Assembly (NCBI GenBank): GCA_041309605.1
Contig: JBFYZH010000014.1
Span: 1 to 18,007 of the forward strand
Source: JALOPX01 sp041309605
GTDB taxonomy: Bacteria > Krumholzibacteriota > Krumholzibacteriia > Krumholzibacteriales > Krumholzibacteriaceae
DNA: 18,007 nucleotides
Direction of reading: 5' to 3'
Under the pieces are notes generated by a model. The model worked only from the letters and a program-made list of their open reading frames with translations. It had not been told where the DNA came from and ran no database searches. How positions within the stretch are numbered: position 1 is the stretch's first letter; each line of letters begins with the position of its first letter. Position numbers and translations under genes: made by a program. Below, piece after piece: positions 1 through 10,282 of the stretch.

Positions 1-3000
1 CGGACGAGGCGACGATAACGGTGGTGGTGCGGGACGCGCAGGGGAACGCGGTATCGGGCAGTGCGGTGGTTCTGGAGATGAGCGGGAGCGGGAACGGCAT
101 AACTCAGCCTGTGGGTGTGACCGCGGCGAACGGAGTGGCGCGAGGAACCGTGAAATCGACAATAGCGGGGACGAAGACGGTGAGGGCGCGTATAGACGGA
201 AATTACATGACTGGGGACGTTGATCTCGTGTTCAGGGCCGGGGATGTCGATTATTTCGTGATCTCGCACGATGGAAGCGCCGTTGCCGGTGTGGCTGAGG
301 ATGTGACTGTTCAAGCATTCGATATTTTCGGCAACAGTGTAATTTCGTTCGAAGGAATAATATGGTTATACACAGATTCGACCGAGCCGTCGGATATGAT
401 CACATGGGGGCTTGGAGATGGATCGGGTGCGATTATCGGAGAATCAGGGGACACCCTGAGCTATCAGTTCGCCACGCCTGATGGCGGCGACGTGACGTTC
501 AACCTTGCGGACAACAGGGCGGAAACGATCAGAATTTACGCCTCTTACGCAACGGTTACATCGGGTTCGGCTTCGCAGCTTGTCGTTATGCATGGATCCT
601 CCGACAGGATATTCACCGTAAGTGGAAACGAACAGAGAGCCGTTGTGAACAACGCCGTGCCGTCACCACTTGTGGTCGGCGTGGAGGATCAGTGGGGAAA
701 CAGAGTAACGGGGGAGACCGTAACATTCTCGGCAATCGATGGCGGCGGAACCATAGATACGGATTCATCGACCGGAGGGAACCAGACGGCCGATGTCACG
801 GGAGCACAGGGGATTGCCTCCTGCGATACCTGGATCCTGGGAACGGTCAGCGGATATCTTTCGGATCGAGCAAGAGCGAGCATTTCTGCCGGCAGCGTTA
901 CTTCAACGGATTTCACCTCCACGACGGATCATGATGAACTCGCTTCTGTCGTGCTGACTCCCTTAAGCTCCGATGTGACCGTCAACAGCTCAACGATCGT
1001 CACAGCAACTCTCGATGATCAGTACGGCAACCTTGTCACCGGAGAGAACCTCACCATCTTCATAAAGGATAATCCGGATGGAAGCCTGAGCGCTGATGCG
1101 GCAAACCCGAATCCCACCACCGCCCTCGGACCGGCGATAAGGTCGGGTACGAGCGACAGCACCGGTACAATAACGCTGGTCTACGACGCGCCCGCTTCAG
1201 CCGGCATGCTGGATATACTCGACGCCAATCATACGATAATATCAGCCGGCAGTATCGACGATGTCACTTATACGTCGGTCGCGAGCGGAGCGACAAAACT
1301 CCTGGTGACAGATATCAGCAGCGGGGATACTCAGGCAGGGGTCACCTTTTCATTTATTGTAAGAGCTGTCGACAGCAATAATAATCTCGATCCTTCGAAC
1401 GGCAGTCGCATAACGTTGATCCCGGAGACCGGAGGAGGGCTGACTTTCAGCCTTAGTGATTTCGGAGCTGCCGTGACTCAGGCGGATCTTGTAAACGGAT
1501 CACTCACCGTTTATGGGAGGGGAACAAAAGCCGGGACATGGGAGATCGATTTGAGCGCGTCTGCTCCGGCGCTTGCGGCTGCGGATTTCGATATAGGAAT
1601 AACGGCGAACAACACCGTGCATCACTATGTTTTCGATACGCCGGCTTCCGCAGTCGCGGGAACGGATTTTCAGATGCAGCTCTGGGCAAAGGATGTCTAT
1701 GGAAACCTTGTGACAACGGCTTCCTATGACATCGATCTGAGGGCGGTACAGGCGGTCGACACGACGATCGCCTCGGACGATGTGATTTCCATCACATCAG
1801 GATCGATATCGGGCGGTGTCTACTCGGAAAGCAATATTTCCTACGAGACGGCCGAACAGATAAGAATCGAGGTCAGCGATCATGTGTCTTCGGTCGTCGG
1901 GGTCACCGATATTATATCTATCACTCACGCTCCCGCGTATCAGATAGTCGAACTGACCGGAGACAGTACGGGCGTGGCGGCAGGCGATTCGATTCTTCTT
2001 CGCGCCGTCGTGTACGATATTTACGGAAACAGAGTCGTTTCGGCGAGAGTATCCTTCAGCATCCTCGAGGGAGGCGGAGGGCTCGCATCCTCACAGCGAT
2101 TTACCGGGATTAACGGGACGACGTCGGTTAATTACAGGACGGGAAGTGTTGCCGGCACAAACAGGGTCAGAGCGGCCATACTTGATGGCAATCCGCAGGG
2201 CCTCGAGACGCAGACGTACGAAATATACACGGTGCCGATAAGCACGATATCCTATGTACTATTGTCCATCACCGGAAATTCTTTCCAGGCCGGGGAATCG
2301 TTCCAGGGCAGTGTCGCGGCCTATGACGAATTCGACAATCTGATTACGACCGACGATTACTCGCGTCTTGTCCCCGTTGCGCAGTCGCCTTCGATCGATT
2401 TTGTTCCGGACACCCTTTTTCTTTCGGCCGGAGAGGCTTCGTTTACCGCCTTCGATACGGTGATGGGGAGCAACAGGGTGGCGATTGAATCGGATACCGG
2501 CGAGATCCTCGCTCCTTTTGGAGATCTTCTCACGATTACGGCAGGTCCAGCTTACATGATAATTGAAGCCGGCGGAGATACGACCGGAGTGATCTCGGGC
2601 GATACAACTGAAGTCAGGGTGCGCGTCAGGGATAATTACGACAATCCGGTTGCGGGCGAGATAGTGAGATTCAGTATTATGAGCGACCTGGGCGGCAATC
2701 CGTCGCTTATAGACGACATCGGCGCTTCAGGAGACGGGCTTGTCACGACAAATACTTCCGGATACGCGGCGTGCGGCGTGGTGACGGACACGAATAGCGG
2801 AACGAATGTTGTCGAGGCGACCATACTTGACGGAGAACCGCTGTCAAGGGAGAGGGTGGAATTTTCTATCCAGACAACGGCCGGGAATATTTCCAGATAT
2901 CTTCTGACAACCGGTAGTTACTCCGGTAAAGCCGGAGGGCATTTCGATGTTGAAATCGTGGCCTACGATCTTAATAATAATATCGCATATGGAGATTTTA

Positions 3001-6000
3001 CGACGGTCGTACAACTGGGCAGCAACCAGACCGCGATATGGGATTCCAATCCCGTAACGCTTTCCAATGGTTCCGCCACGGTGGGAGTGACAGAGACTCT
3101 GGCCGGTACGCTTGTCCTTTCGGCGGAGACATTCGGAGGGGGCGCTTTGAGTTACAGCGCTCCGATCACGATTTCGCCTGAATTTCCGTCTGGAACAATA
3201 AATATCGCATCGGTTAATCCAGACACGATAACCGCCGATGGAGACAGCCGGTGCACCATAACATCAGGGCAGATACGCGACCAGTACGGGAATATCGTCG
3301 AAAGACGGTCGAAGATAACGGTCATTCCATCGGATGGGACGGTGGCAAGTGACGACATGGATCCTGTCCTGGGCGGTGTGCAGCGCGAAACCAGTATAAA
3401 CGGCATTGTTTCGGTCTTCATCGAATCCTCAACAACTCCGGGAAACGTCAGCGTCGGTTTTGCGAGCGTCGAGGGGAGCGCGTCCGGGAACGTTTCGATC
3501 GTTTTCGCCCCGCCGCCGGCTTGTGAATATGACGGATACATCTCGCCGCGCTTTGTGGTTCCCGGAAGCAATGCTGCGTTCGATTTCCGGATGAAAAACA
3601 CCAGCAGCACCGGATTATATGTCGGAACATCCAGTCGTATTTCCTTCAATGACGGAACGGGCAGCACTTATTCCGCGCCGCTGTCGGCCCCGGTTTTTAT
3701 CGGTTCGGGCGGTTCGGTTACTCTGTTATTCCAGACACAGATTGTTCCGTCCGGATTCCTCGGCGGCACATATACGCCGGAGGTGACAATAAGCGGGACG
3801 GACGTCCACGGCGCACCGTACGGCGCGAGATTAAACGCCGAGACGAATTCCGTGAGTGTTTCGAACGTGGAAATAACCGGCGTCACGGCGCTCAAATCGG
3901 TGATCAGCAGGGGGGAAACGAATGAAGTCGGAGTGTCGGTAAGAAACGGCGGTGGCGGCGCCGTCACGCTTGAAGACGTCAATCTTCTCTTCACCGCAGG
4001 AGACTATTCCGTTTCCGACGGAACCATTCCGTCTCTGCCGGACACCATTCTGCCGGGGCTGGAAAAAACTTACTCCATGAACGTCGTGGTGCTCCCATAC
4101 TGCCAGCTGGGGATAGACACGATCGACGCAAGCGTGCACGCCATCGCAAACGGCACGGACGTTTACGATTATTCCGCGGGGATTCACAAGGCCGTATGGC
4201 TCGTGCAGTCCGCGGCTTCCATTTCATATCTCGGCGGTTCCCTCGTGCCTGCCGTCGTATCGGCGGGACAGGACCAGGCGTTTTCCGTCAGGATGCGGAA
4301 TGCGGGACAGGCGGCGGTGTTATTGGATAAAACCGAAACGTACTTTACTTTCACCGATGGCGCGCAAACCTTCACCGCTTATCTGGACGATCAGGCTGCT
4401 TTGCCGGGTGACGCATCCTCGACGATTTCATTTTCCGAGTCGAATATTCCCCTTTCGATGTCCCATGGAAAGTATGCGGTCACGACAAGGCTGTACGGCA
4501 GCGAGAACGGAGCCGCTTTCGACACCAGCATTGTCCTGACCGATTCGGTGGATGTCGTCTCTCCTGCGGACCTTCATTATGTGGCCTCCTCGCTTGTTCC
4601 GCTAATCGTCAGCAAAAACAGTTCGGTTTCGTTCAATATGGATTTTTCGAACACGGGAGGAGCGACCGTCGATATCGAAACCGCCTCGTCCTTCATGACT
4701 TTCACGGACGGTGTCAACGTGTACACGTCGCAGCTCGATGCCGAAAGATCCGATTGCCTGCTTCCCGGCGGCAACACCGTTTATTTCAAGCCGGTGACTG
4801 TTCAGGATGAATTCACGACCGGCGATTATACGCCTTCGGTCCACTTTGAAGGATTTGAGAACGGTCTTTCCTTCTCCGCGAACCCGGTGGTAACCGACGG
4901 AATATCGGTCCAGGAACCCTCGCAGATTGCGATCAACAGCATCGATATCATCCCGTCGAACAGGATAACAGCGGATCAATCGCAGATAAGGCTGGGTCTT
5001 GTAAAAATAGAGAACAACGGGGAAGCCACAGTAAGGCTGGACAGTCTTTCGGCAAGGTTGTTCATAGGCAGCGATCCTGTTTCCGAAGAGTACACGATAA
5101 ACCCGGTATCATTCGATCCGGGCGCCGAATTTCTCGCAGGGAGCCAGCTGGACAGCTTCTACCTTGAGATGGGGGACGAACCCTCCAACACGATGACGAC
5201 CGGAAGGGTGACGGTGGAAGCGACTGTCTGGGGAACCGACCTTAACAGCCTGGCGACTCTGGTTGCAACGACGGATTATGGAGGAAAGGGAAGTTTCCTT
5301 GTCCAGACTGCCGCTGATCCCGTAGTCTCGGCTGTAGGGGCCTCGGTCGAAAAGGCAAGCGTCCTTCAGACACGCGACTGGACCGTGGACGTGATCCTGA
5401 CTAACAGGGGCGAGTCGGATCTGAACATCGATCTCGATCCTGCTCGCACATATCTCACCTTTTCGACGTCCGCGGATTTTTCCGTCGAACATCCCATCAT
5501 GCTGGCCGGAGGTGGAACGATACTCGATGGCGGATCGAGCGATACGCTGAGGTTCACGATCGGCCGGACCGGATCGGTTCCAGGATTGTGCGTGATAAAT
5601 GCCGTCGTGGCGTCCGAGGAGATCAACAGTTCGCGGGTGCTTCCCGCTTTCACCGGTTCTCCGGAAGTTCTGGCTGACGTGGAGATAGAAGAAGGAGCAT
5701 CGCTGGCGATAGCCGGTATAACACCCCTTCAAAACCCCGTGACCATAAACCAGTCGCGGGAATGGTCTATCGATATGCGTATCACGAATACGGGAGGATC
5801 GGCGGTGATCCTGGACACGGCGGATCACGATTCCACCGGCATAGATATTCCGGATGGATCCGGTTTCGTGTTCGAATATCCGGATCAACTGCTCGAGGGG
5901 GGAACGGGCCTTGAACCCGGAGATACCGGAACATTGAGGTTCATTATCACGACCACCGGCACGGTTGTGCCCGGCGTGAATGTCATTACAGGCAGGATAA

Positions 6001-9000
6001 AAGGAAGCGAAGTCAACAGCGGCGACGCCGTCTATTCGGAAATCGACGAAGCGTCCAGTACGTTCGGTGTGGAATTCGACCTTGTTTCCGACCCTGAGTA
6101 CGTCGTATCAAGTCTAAGTCCGATATCGGCAAGCAGCGGCACCGGGATAGTGCTGGAAATGGGGATAGCCAGCGGCGACCCCGAGCATTCCACGCTCGTA
6201 CTCGACGGAGAGGGCACGGTCGCATGGTTTGGAGACGCCGACGGCGACACTTTCCGCACTTTTCTTGCCCCGGAATCCGCCAGACAGCTTGCCGGCGGTT
6301 CCTCCATCCGGCTGGTATTCGACAGGATTATCGTCGATCCGGACCTTGCATGGCAGCCATACGCCGTCGGGATGCATCTGGAAGGGCTTGAGAACGGAAA
6401 TATATTCGAAACCGACATCGTGACGACTCCGGATCTTATCACGATAGAAGAAGCGCCGCAACTGAGCATAATAAGTATCGACGTGCCTCCGAGCGTGACA
6501 AGGGCATCCCAGCCTCCATGGGAGGCGAGAATGATCCTGCATAATACCGGGGAGGCGTCCGTCGCGTTGAGCGTCGACCCGGACAGTACATGGATATCAC
6601 TGTCGATCGCAGGTTCGGGCGACAGGACGTCGGAATACGGTATCGCCTGGCCGGTCAGCCTGCAGGAATCGGGAAATCTCATTCTAGCCGGTAACCGTGT
6701 CGATACACTGGTCTTTACGGTTTCCACGACCGGCATTACGGCTGGAACCGCCATCATAAACGGAAAAGTGACAGCCACCGATATAAACAGCTCCGAAATC
6801 GTTTCAGACGATACATACACGGGCGGCGGCACTTACATGCATATTCAGTATCCCGCGGTGCCCGTCATTCTGTCTTCGCTGGCGAGCCGGGATTCCCTTA
6901 CTTCCGGCCAGACAACTCCCTGGACGGTCATATTGCACATTCAGAACCAGGGTGAAGCGGTCATGACCTTTGCCCCGGACAGCACGTACCTGATTAGCGA
7001 TCATCTCCTGACCGTCCCATCGACACCGGCACAGTTTCTTGAGGGTGGAAACAACCTGGCAGAGGGTGAATCGAAACATCTGGTCTTCGAAGTGACGCAG
7101 ACACCGGTCATTGATCCGGGGTACGATCTCGGCATCGGCGCCAGAACGGGATTCTTCGAGGACAACAGGGGGTTTTTCCTGTACTACGATACGGCGGAGT
7201 CGGGTAGTACCGGGGGAACGTCAGTGCGCGTTCAGGCGCCCGCTGATCTTCATATCGTTAGGTTGGCGGGTATTCTCCCGAATCTTCCGAGGGTGAATCG
7301 GGGGCAGCGGTTCCCGATTGTGGCCGAAATATTCAACAGCGGCGAAGCATGCGCCGGGCAGATAAATATCGATCTTGCCGGTAGCGGAAGTTCGACGGTG
7401 GAAAACACGCCTCTGGTGGCGGGCCCTCTATGCGGTCTGATGTCGAAAACGGATACTTTCTTCGTCACGGCTGCCGATATTGAGGGCGCGGAGACATTTA
7501 ACGCCGATCTGCTTTCGGCGGTGGACTTGAATTCCGGACAAGCCGAACTGGTCGTGTTCTCGCCGGCCGCCGACGGTTCCGAAACCCTGGAGATTGAAGA
7601 TCCAGGCGACCTGGCGGTAGTTTCAATCACGCCTTCACAGAGCGCGGTAAACGCGGGGCAGACGGTGGATTGGACATTAAGGGTCAATCTGCTGAATGAA
7701 GGGAACGCTCCGGTCACGATCGTTCCCCCGATTGCCGGGGACATTTCGTTCCGCTGCGATGCGACCCCTTTATCGGATTACCTGGTTCTGGCGCCGGCGG
7801 CATTCGCTTCCGGAGCGGCCGATCTCACTCTTGAATCCGGAGAGTCGGACTCGCTGATATATATCGTTTCGTCGACAGGCATAGATACCGGTCTTGTGGA
7901 GATAACGGCTTCTTCGAGATGGAGGGACGAAAACGATCCGGCCGCCGGAGAGGCGGGTTCCTCGGGTTCGGCGTCAGTGCATGTGAAGGAGCCGTCCGGA
8001 TTGAGGATAGTTTCGGTCACAAGCGACGCCCCCAATAATTCGATGTTCCCCAATACGTCGGTCGTAAATATTCTTCAATCCTTCCAGATGAACGTGAGAG
8101 TCGAAAACACCGGCGGGGACGATCTCGAACAGGTGGAAGTCGCTCTCGTGTCGAACGGATCGGCAATCGTTTCGATAATCCAGGAAACCGGCGAACTCTC
8201 TTCGGGTTCGCAGGGAGGATTTATCTTCGAGGTGCATTCCCCGTCGGCGGGCGTACAGATATTGACGGCCTCGATAGTGAGGGCGGTTTCAGTAAATACG
8301 GGTCAGGAAGTGCCGCCCATACAGGCCGTCGAATCGACGGAGAATCTTCAGGTGCAGGTCCCGACCATGCTTTCATGCGAAATGTCGATCACGTCCCCGC
8401 AGGGAGCCGTGGATGACACCATATCCGCCGGCCAGGCTTTTGAACTGACAGCGGTTGTGTCGAACCTTGGAGAGGCCACGGACGACGGTTCCGGACAACT
8501 CACGCTTGAACTTCCATCCGGTTACTCGAGGGCATACCCGGATGCCGATTCCCTCACAAGGTCTTTTTCGGTAGATGAGGAAATCGTATGGACGATAACG
8601 GCGCCATCCGTATCTTCACAGGTTCCGGCGGACTTGTCGGTATCGATAAGCCGGATACCGAGGGATATCAATATACAAGCGCAGGCTTTCGTTCAGAAAG
8701 CATCGGATGATCTGCCTGTCATCGCGGAGGAAGCGGCGAGGTCGGAGTCCTGCATTCTGGTCGTCGAATCGCCGCAGGGCGCGGTAGACGGGACGCTTTC
8801 GACGGATCAGGAATTTGTCGTCATAGGTTCGTTTACACCCTCCCGCAATTCAGGGGATACCTGGGCCCGCCTTTCGGTTCCTTCGGGATTTGTTATAACC
8901 GGCGATGCAATGCGGCAGACGGGAGCCGGAAGCGGTCAGGAGAAACAAATCGGGTGGACGATAACCGCTTCGCAGACATCCGCCTCCGGCGTCCAGGCCA

Positions 9001-10274
9001 CCGTTACGACCGGCGGGACAGATCTTAATTCCGGGATGGAGTTCGACGGTTGTTCGAGTTCGGAGGATCTTTCGGTGGTGGAAAAAGCATCCATCGACCT
9101 TCAGGCTTTTATTTCCGGTCCTCCTCAGGCCCTCGATGGAAATATTTCCGTAAATCTTCCCTTTAGCATACGGGCGGAAGTCAATAATTTCGGGACTGCA
9201 GGTATAGATACCGCGGGGTCGCGCATCGAGATCGTACTCCCCGGCGACGCGGAATATTCTCTCGACGGAATCGGCGAGACATACAGAAAACCATTCTACC
9301 CGGGCGTGCCGGTGGTGTGGAATCTCAGGGCGCCTCATGTGGCCACTCCGCCGAGGATCATAACGGTTCGCCTGGCCGAACCTCGGGCGCTGGATGAAAA
9401 CAGCGATCTGCCCGCGGAAGTGCGGACCGGCGAAGTGCCGATCGGTGTATCCACGGAGTCGGGAACGATATCCATGTTGAATATTTCGTCTTTGGATTCG
9501 ATTCCTCCATACGTCGTTCCGCAGGGAGCTTTGGACGTGCCTGTCCTGAAGATCGTTTTGGACAACAGATCGGCTTACACCGCGGGGCTCGATACTCTTT
9601 ATGTCAGCGTCCAGGACGGAAAAGACAACAACCACGCTTTTCCATCCAGGTATGTGGATTCGATAGAACTGATGTCCGGGGAAACACTGTTGTACTCCGC
9701 CACAGTCGGCGATGTAAACCCGGTCCCGCTCTACATCATGCACGATTTCACGATAGATCCGGCGCAAGAGGATACGTTGCTCGTCAGGATAGATCTCGCC
9801 GGGAACGCGTCCGTGGGGCGTCTTGGTATAGCACTCGCACAAAGCGCGGATGTCGTATTTTCCATCGGAGAGGAACGCAGTCCCATAAGCGTTGTTTGGG
9901 AGGCGAACGGCGAGGATATAGAGGGTCATTTCGGCACGGGGCCGTTGTCGGTGATGGATTCGGATTTTGAGAGTTACGTGCACAATTATCCGAATCCATT
10001 CAAGGCGGGATCGGAGACGACGTGTATAACATATTACCTTGCCGAGAACGCCGACGTTAGTATCAGCATATACGATTTGCTCGGGATTCTCGTTTGGAAA
10101 AAGGATATGAACGCCGGACAGGCCGGCGCTTCCGGTGCTCCGGGCGGCACCATGTGGAAGATAGACTGGGACGGCAGGAACGGCAGCGGAGAACTTGTTC
10201 GTAACGGTGTATATATCTGCAAACTGCAGGCCGGTTCGAGATCGGTGATATTCAAGATCGCCGTAGCCAAATAG
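1..10274 (+). CDS. Giant Ig-like-repeat surface protein with FlgD-like C-terminal domain (5' end outside window)
   Basis: The frame is open from the first complete codon (position 3) to TAG at 10272-10274, and the true start lies upstream. Three regions are visible. Positions 3-3510 hold about 11 Ig-like domains, several with the Big-1 (invasin/intimin-type) signature DxxGNxV, for example VVRDAQGNAVSG and GVEDQWGNRVTG. Positions 3519-9464 hold about 16 repeats of roughly 124 residues resembling CARDB/NEW3 modules (NxGxAxVxL core). Positions 9465-9950 are a further beta-rich segment. About 9960-10271 is a FlgD-like or type-A-sorting-like domain, with NYPNPF at 9984-10001 and the typical WDGRNGSGE...RNGVYICKL ending. 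Two cysteines in this last domain (codons 10023 and 10218) could pair. Known for such families: extracellular adhesins or stalk-like fibres. Inferred: an exported surface filament, possibly handled by the barrel protein encoded next. No catalytic domain was recognised. The ligand is unknown, and the protein could instead be structural. Confidence 0.9.
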   Translation, partial: DEATITVVVRDAQGNAVSGSAVVLEMSGSGNGITQPVGVTAANGVARGTVKSTIAGTKTVRARIDGNYMTGDVDLVFRAGDVDYFVISHDGSAVAGVAEDVTVQAFDIFGNSVISFEGIIWLYTDSTEPSDMITWGLGDGSGAIIGESGDTLSYQFATPDGGDVTFNLADNRAETIRIYASYATVTSGSASQLVVMHGSSDRIFTVSGNEQRAVVNNAVPSPLVVGVEDQWGNRVTGETVTFSAIDGGGTIDTDSSTGGNQTADVTGAQGIASCDTWILGTVSGYLSDRARASISAGSVTSTDFTSTTDHDELASVVLTPLSSDVTVNSSTIVTATLDDQYGNLVTGENLTIFIKDNPDGSLSADAANPNPTTALGPAIRSGTSDSTGTITLVYDAPASAGMLDILDANHTIISAGSIDDVTYTSVASGATKLLVTDISSGDTQAGVTFSFIVRAVDSNNNLDPSNGSRITLIPETGGGLTFSLSDFGAAVTQADLVNGSLTVYGRGTKAGTWEIDLSASAPALAAADFDIGITANNTVHHYVFDTPASAVAGTDFQMQLWAKDVYGNLVTTASYDIDLRAVQAVDTTIASDDVISITSGSISGGVYSESNISYETAEQIRIEVSDHVSSVVGVTDIISITHAPAYQIVELTGDSTGVAAGDSILLRAVVYDIYGNRVVSARVSFSILEGGGGLASSQRFTGINGTTSVNYRTGSVAGTNRVRAAILDGNPQGLETQTYEIYTVPISTISYVLLSITGNSFQAGESFQGSVAAYDEFDNLITTDDYSRLVPVAQSPSIDFVPDTLFLSAGEASFTAFDTVMGSNRVAIESDTGEILAPFGDLLTITAGPAYMIIEAGGDTTGVISGDTTEVRVRVRDNYDNPVAGEIVRFSIMSDLGGNPSLIDDIGASGDGLVTTNTSGYAACGVVTDTNSGTNVVEATILDGEPLSRERVEFSIQTTAGNISRYLLTTGSYSGKAGGHFDVEIVAYDLNNNIAYGDFTTVVQLGSNQTAIWDSNPVTLSNGSATVGVTETLAGTLVLSAETFGGGALSYSAPITISPEFPSGTINIASVNPDTITADGDSRCTITSGQIRDQYGNIVERRSKITVIPSDGTVASDDMDPVLGGVQRETSINGIVSVFIESSTTPGNVSVGFASVEGSASGNVSIVFAPPPACEYDGYISPRFVVPGSNAAFDFRMKNTSSTGLYVGTSSRISFNDGTGSTYSAPLSAPVFIGSGGSVTLLFQTQIVPSGFLGGTYTPEVTISGTDVHGAPYGARLNAETNSVSVSNVEITGVTALKSVISRGETNEVGVSVRNGGGGAVTLEDVNLLFTAGDYSVSDGTIPSLPDTILPGLEKTYSMNVVVLPYCQLGIDTIDASVHAIANGTDVYDYSAGIHKAVWLVQSAASISYLGGSLVPAVVSAGQDQAFSVRMRNAGQAAVLLDKTETYFTFTDGAQTFTAYLDDQAALPGDASSTISFSESNIPLSMSHGKYAVTTRLYGSENGAAFDTSIVLTDSVDVVSPADLHYVASSLVPLIVSKNSSVSFNMDFSNTGGATVDIETASSFMTFTDGVNVYTSQLDAERSDCLLPGGNTVYFKPVTVQDEFTTGDYTPSVHFEGFENGLSFSANPVVTDGISVQEPSQIAINSIDIIPSNRITADQSQIRLGLVKIENNGEATVRLDSLSARLFIGSDPVSEEYTINPVSFDPGAEFLAGSQLDSFYLEMGDEPSNTMTTGRVTVEATVWGTDLNSLATLVATTDYGGKGSFLVQTAADPVVSAVGASVEKASVLQTRDWTVDVILTNRGESDLNIDLDPARTYLTFSTSADFSVEHPIMLAGGGTILDGGSSDTLRFTIGRTGSVPGLCVINAVVASEEINSSRVLPAFTGSPEVLADVEIEEGASLAIAGITPLQNPVTINQSREWSIDMRITNTGGSAVILDTADHDSTGIDIPDGSGFVFEYPDQLLEGGTGLEPGDTGTLRFIITTTGTVVPGVNVITGRIKGSEVNSGDAVYSEIDEASSTFGVEFDLVSDPEYVVSSLSPISASSGTGIVLEMGIASGDPEHSTLVLDGEGTVAWFGDADGDTFRTFLAPESARQLAGGSSIRLVFDRIIVDPDLAWQPYAVGMHLEGLENGNIFETDIVTTPDLITIEEAPQLSIISIDVPPSVTRASQPPWEARMILHNTGEASVALSVDPDSTWISLSIAGSGDRTSEYGIAWPVSLQESGNLILAGNRVDTLVFTVSTTGITAGTAIINGKVTATDINSSEIVSDDTYTGGGTYMHIQYPAVPVILSSLASRDSLTSGQTTPWTVILHIQNQGEAVMTFAPDSTYLISDHLLTVPSTPAQFLEGGNNLAEGESKHLVFEVTQTPVIDPGYDLGIGARTGFFEDNRGFFLYYDTAESGSTGGTSVRVQAPADLHIVRLAGILPNLPRVNRGQRFPIVAEIFNSGEACAGQINIDLAGSGSSTVENTPLVAGPLCGLMSKTDTFFVTAADIEGAETFNADLLSAVDLNSGQAELVVFSPAADGSETLEIEDPGDLAVVSITPSQSAVNAGQTVDWTLRVNLLNEGNAPVTIVPPIAGDISFRCDATPLSDYLVLAPAAFASGAADLTLESGESDSLIYIVSSTGIDTGLVEITASSRWRDENDPAAGEAGSSGSASVHVKEPSGLRIVSVTSDAPNNSMFPNTSVVNILQSFQMNVRVENTGGDDLEQVEVALVSNGSAIVSIIQETGELSSGSQGGFIFEVHSPSAGVQILTASIVRAVSVNTGQEVPPIQAVESTENLQVQVPTMLSCEMSITSPQGAVDDTISAGQAFELTAVVSNLGEATDDGSGQLTLELPSGYSRAYPDADSLTRSFSVDEEIVWTITAPSVSSQVPADLSVSISRIPRDINIQAQAFVQKASDDLPVIAEEAARSESCILVVESPQGAVDGTLSTDQEFVVIGSFTPSRNSGDTWARLSVPSGFVITGDAMRQTGAGSGQEKQIGWTITASQTSASGVQATVTTGGTDLNSGMEFDGCSSSEDLSVVEKASIDLQAFISGPPQALDGNISVNLPFSIRAEVNNFGTAGIDTAGSRIEIVLPGDAEYSLDGIGETYRKPFYPGVPVVWNLRAPHVATPPRIITVRLAEPRALDENSDLPAEVRTGEVPIGVSTESGTISMLNISSLDSIPPYVVPQGALDVPVLKIVLDNRSAYTAGLDTLYVSVQDGKDNNHAFPSRYVDSIELMSGETLLYSATVGDVNPVPLYIMHDFTIDPAQEDTLLVRIDLAGNASVGRLGIALAQSADVVFSIGEERSPISVVWEANGEDIEGHFGTGPLSVMDSDFESYVHNYPNPFKAGSETTCITYYLAENADVSISIYDLLGILVWKKDMNAGQAGASGAPGGTMWKIDWDGRNGSGELVRNGVYICKLQAGSRSVIFKIAVAK
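3..3510 (+). repeat. Protein-level tandem Ig-like (Big-1 type) repeat region, about 11 units
   Basis: Approximate unit starts, read from the translation, are 3, 240, 630, 940, 1293, 1614, 1932, 2247, 2547, 2886 and 3186, giving units of about 100-115 residues. Each carries a variant of the strand motif AxDxxGNxV (AQGNAV, IFGNSV, QWGNRV, QYGNLV, VYGNLV, IYGNRV, NYDNPV, QYGNIV). From about 1614 two unit types alternate. One opens with Y-V/L-hydrophobic residues followed by xAG, and the other with AYxI..GDxTGV..GD. The repeats are divergent at DNA level, so they are old rather than recently amplified. Unit borders are estimates. Confidence 0.75.
3519..9464 (+). repeat. Protein-level tandem CARDB/NEW3-like repeat region, about 16 units
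   Basis: Approximate unit starts are 3519, 3867, 4215, 4569, 4923, 5316, 5697, 6096, 6459, 6855, 7242, 7608, 7998, 8370, 8750 and 9090. The unit pattern is an opening strand such as LxIxSIxP, then VxxGQxxxWxVxxxIxNxGxAxV, then a GxSxxLxF strand, then a closing hairpin with DxNSG or GxENG. The last three units form a sub-family opening with SPQGAVDDT, SPQGAVDGT and GPPQALDGN. The family name is by resemblance only; the repetition itself is plain in the translation. The role is probably that of a rigid spacer or binding array outside the cell. Confidence 0.7.
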
Positions 10275-10282
10275 AGCGTATT

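Noticed and set aside
8850..9983. A 377-codon open frame on the minus strand opposite the end of the giant repeat protein
   Set aside because: The translation is Arg/His-rich, without any family resemblance, and overlaps clear repeat-coding sequence. The same holds for the minus-strand frames at 5109-5888, 6032-6832 and 10904-11671.
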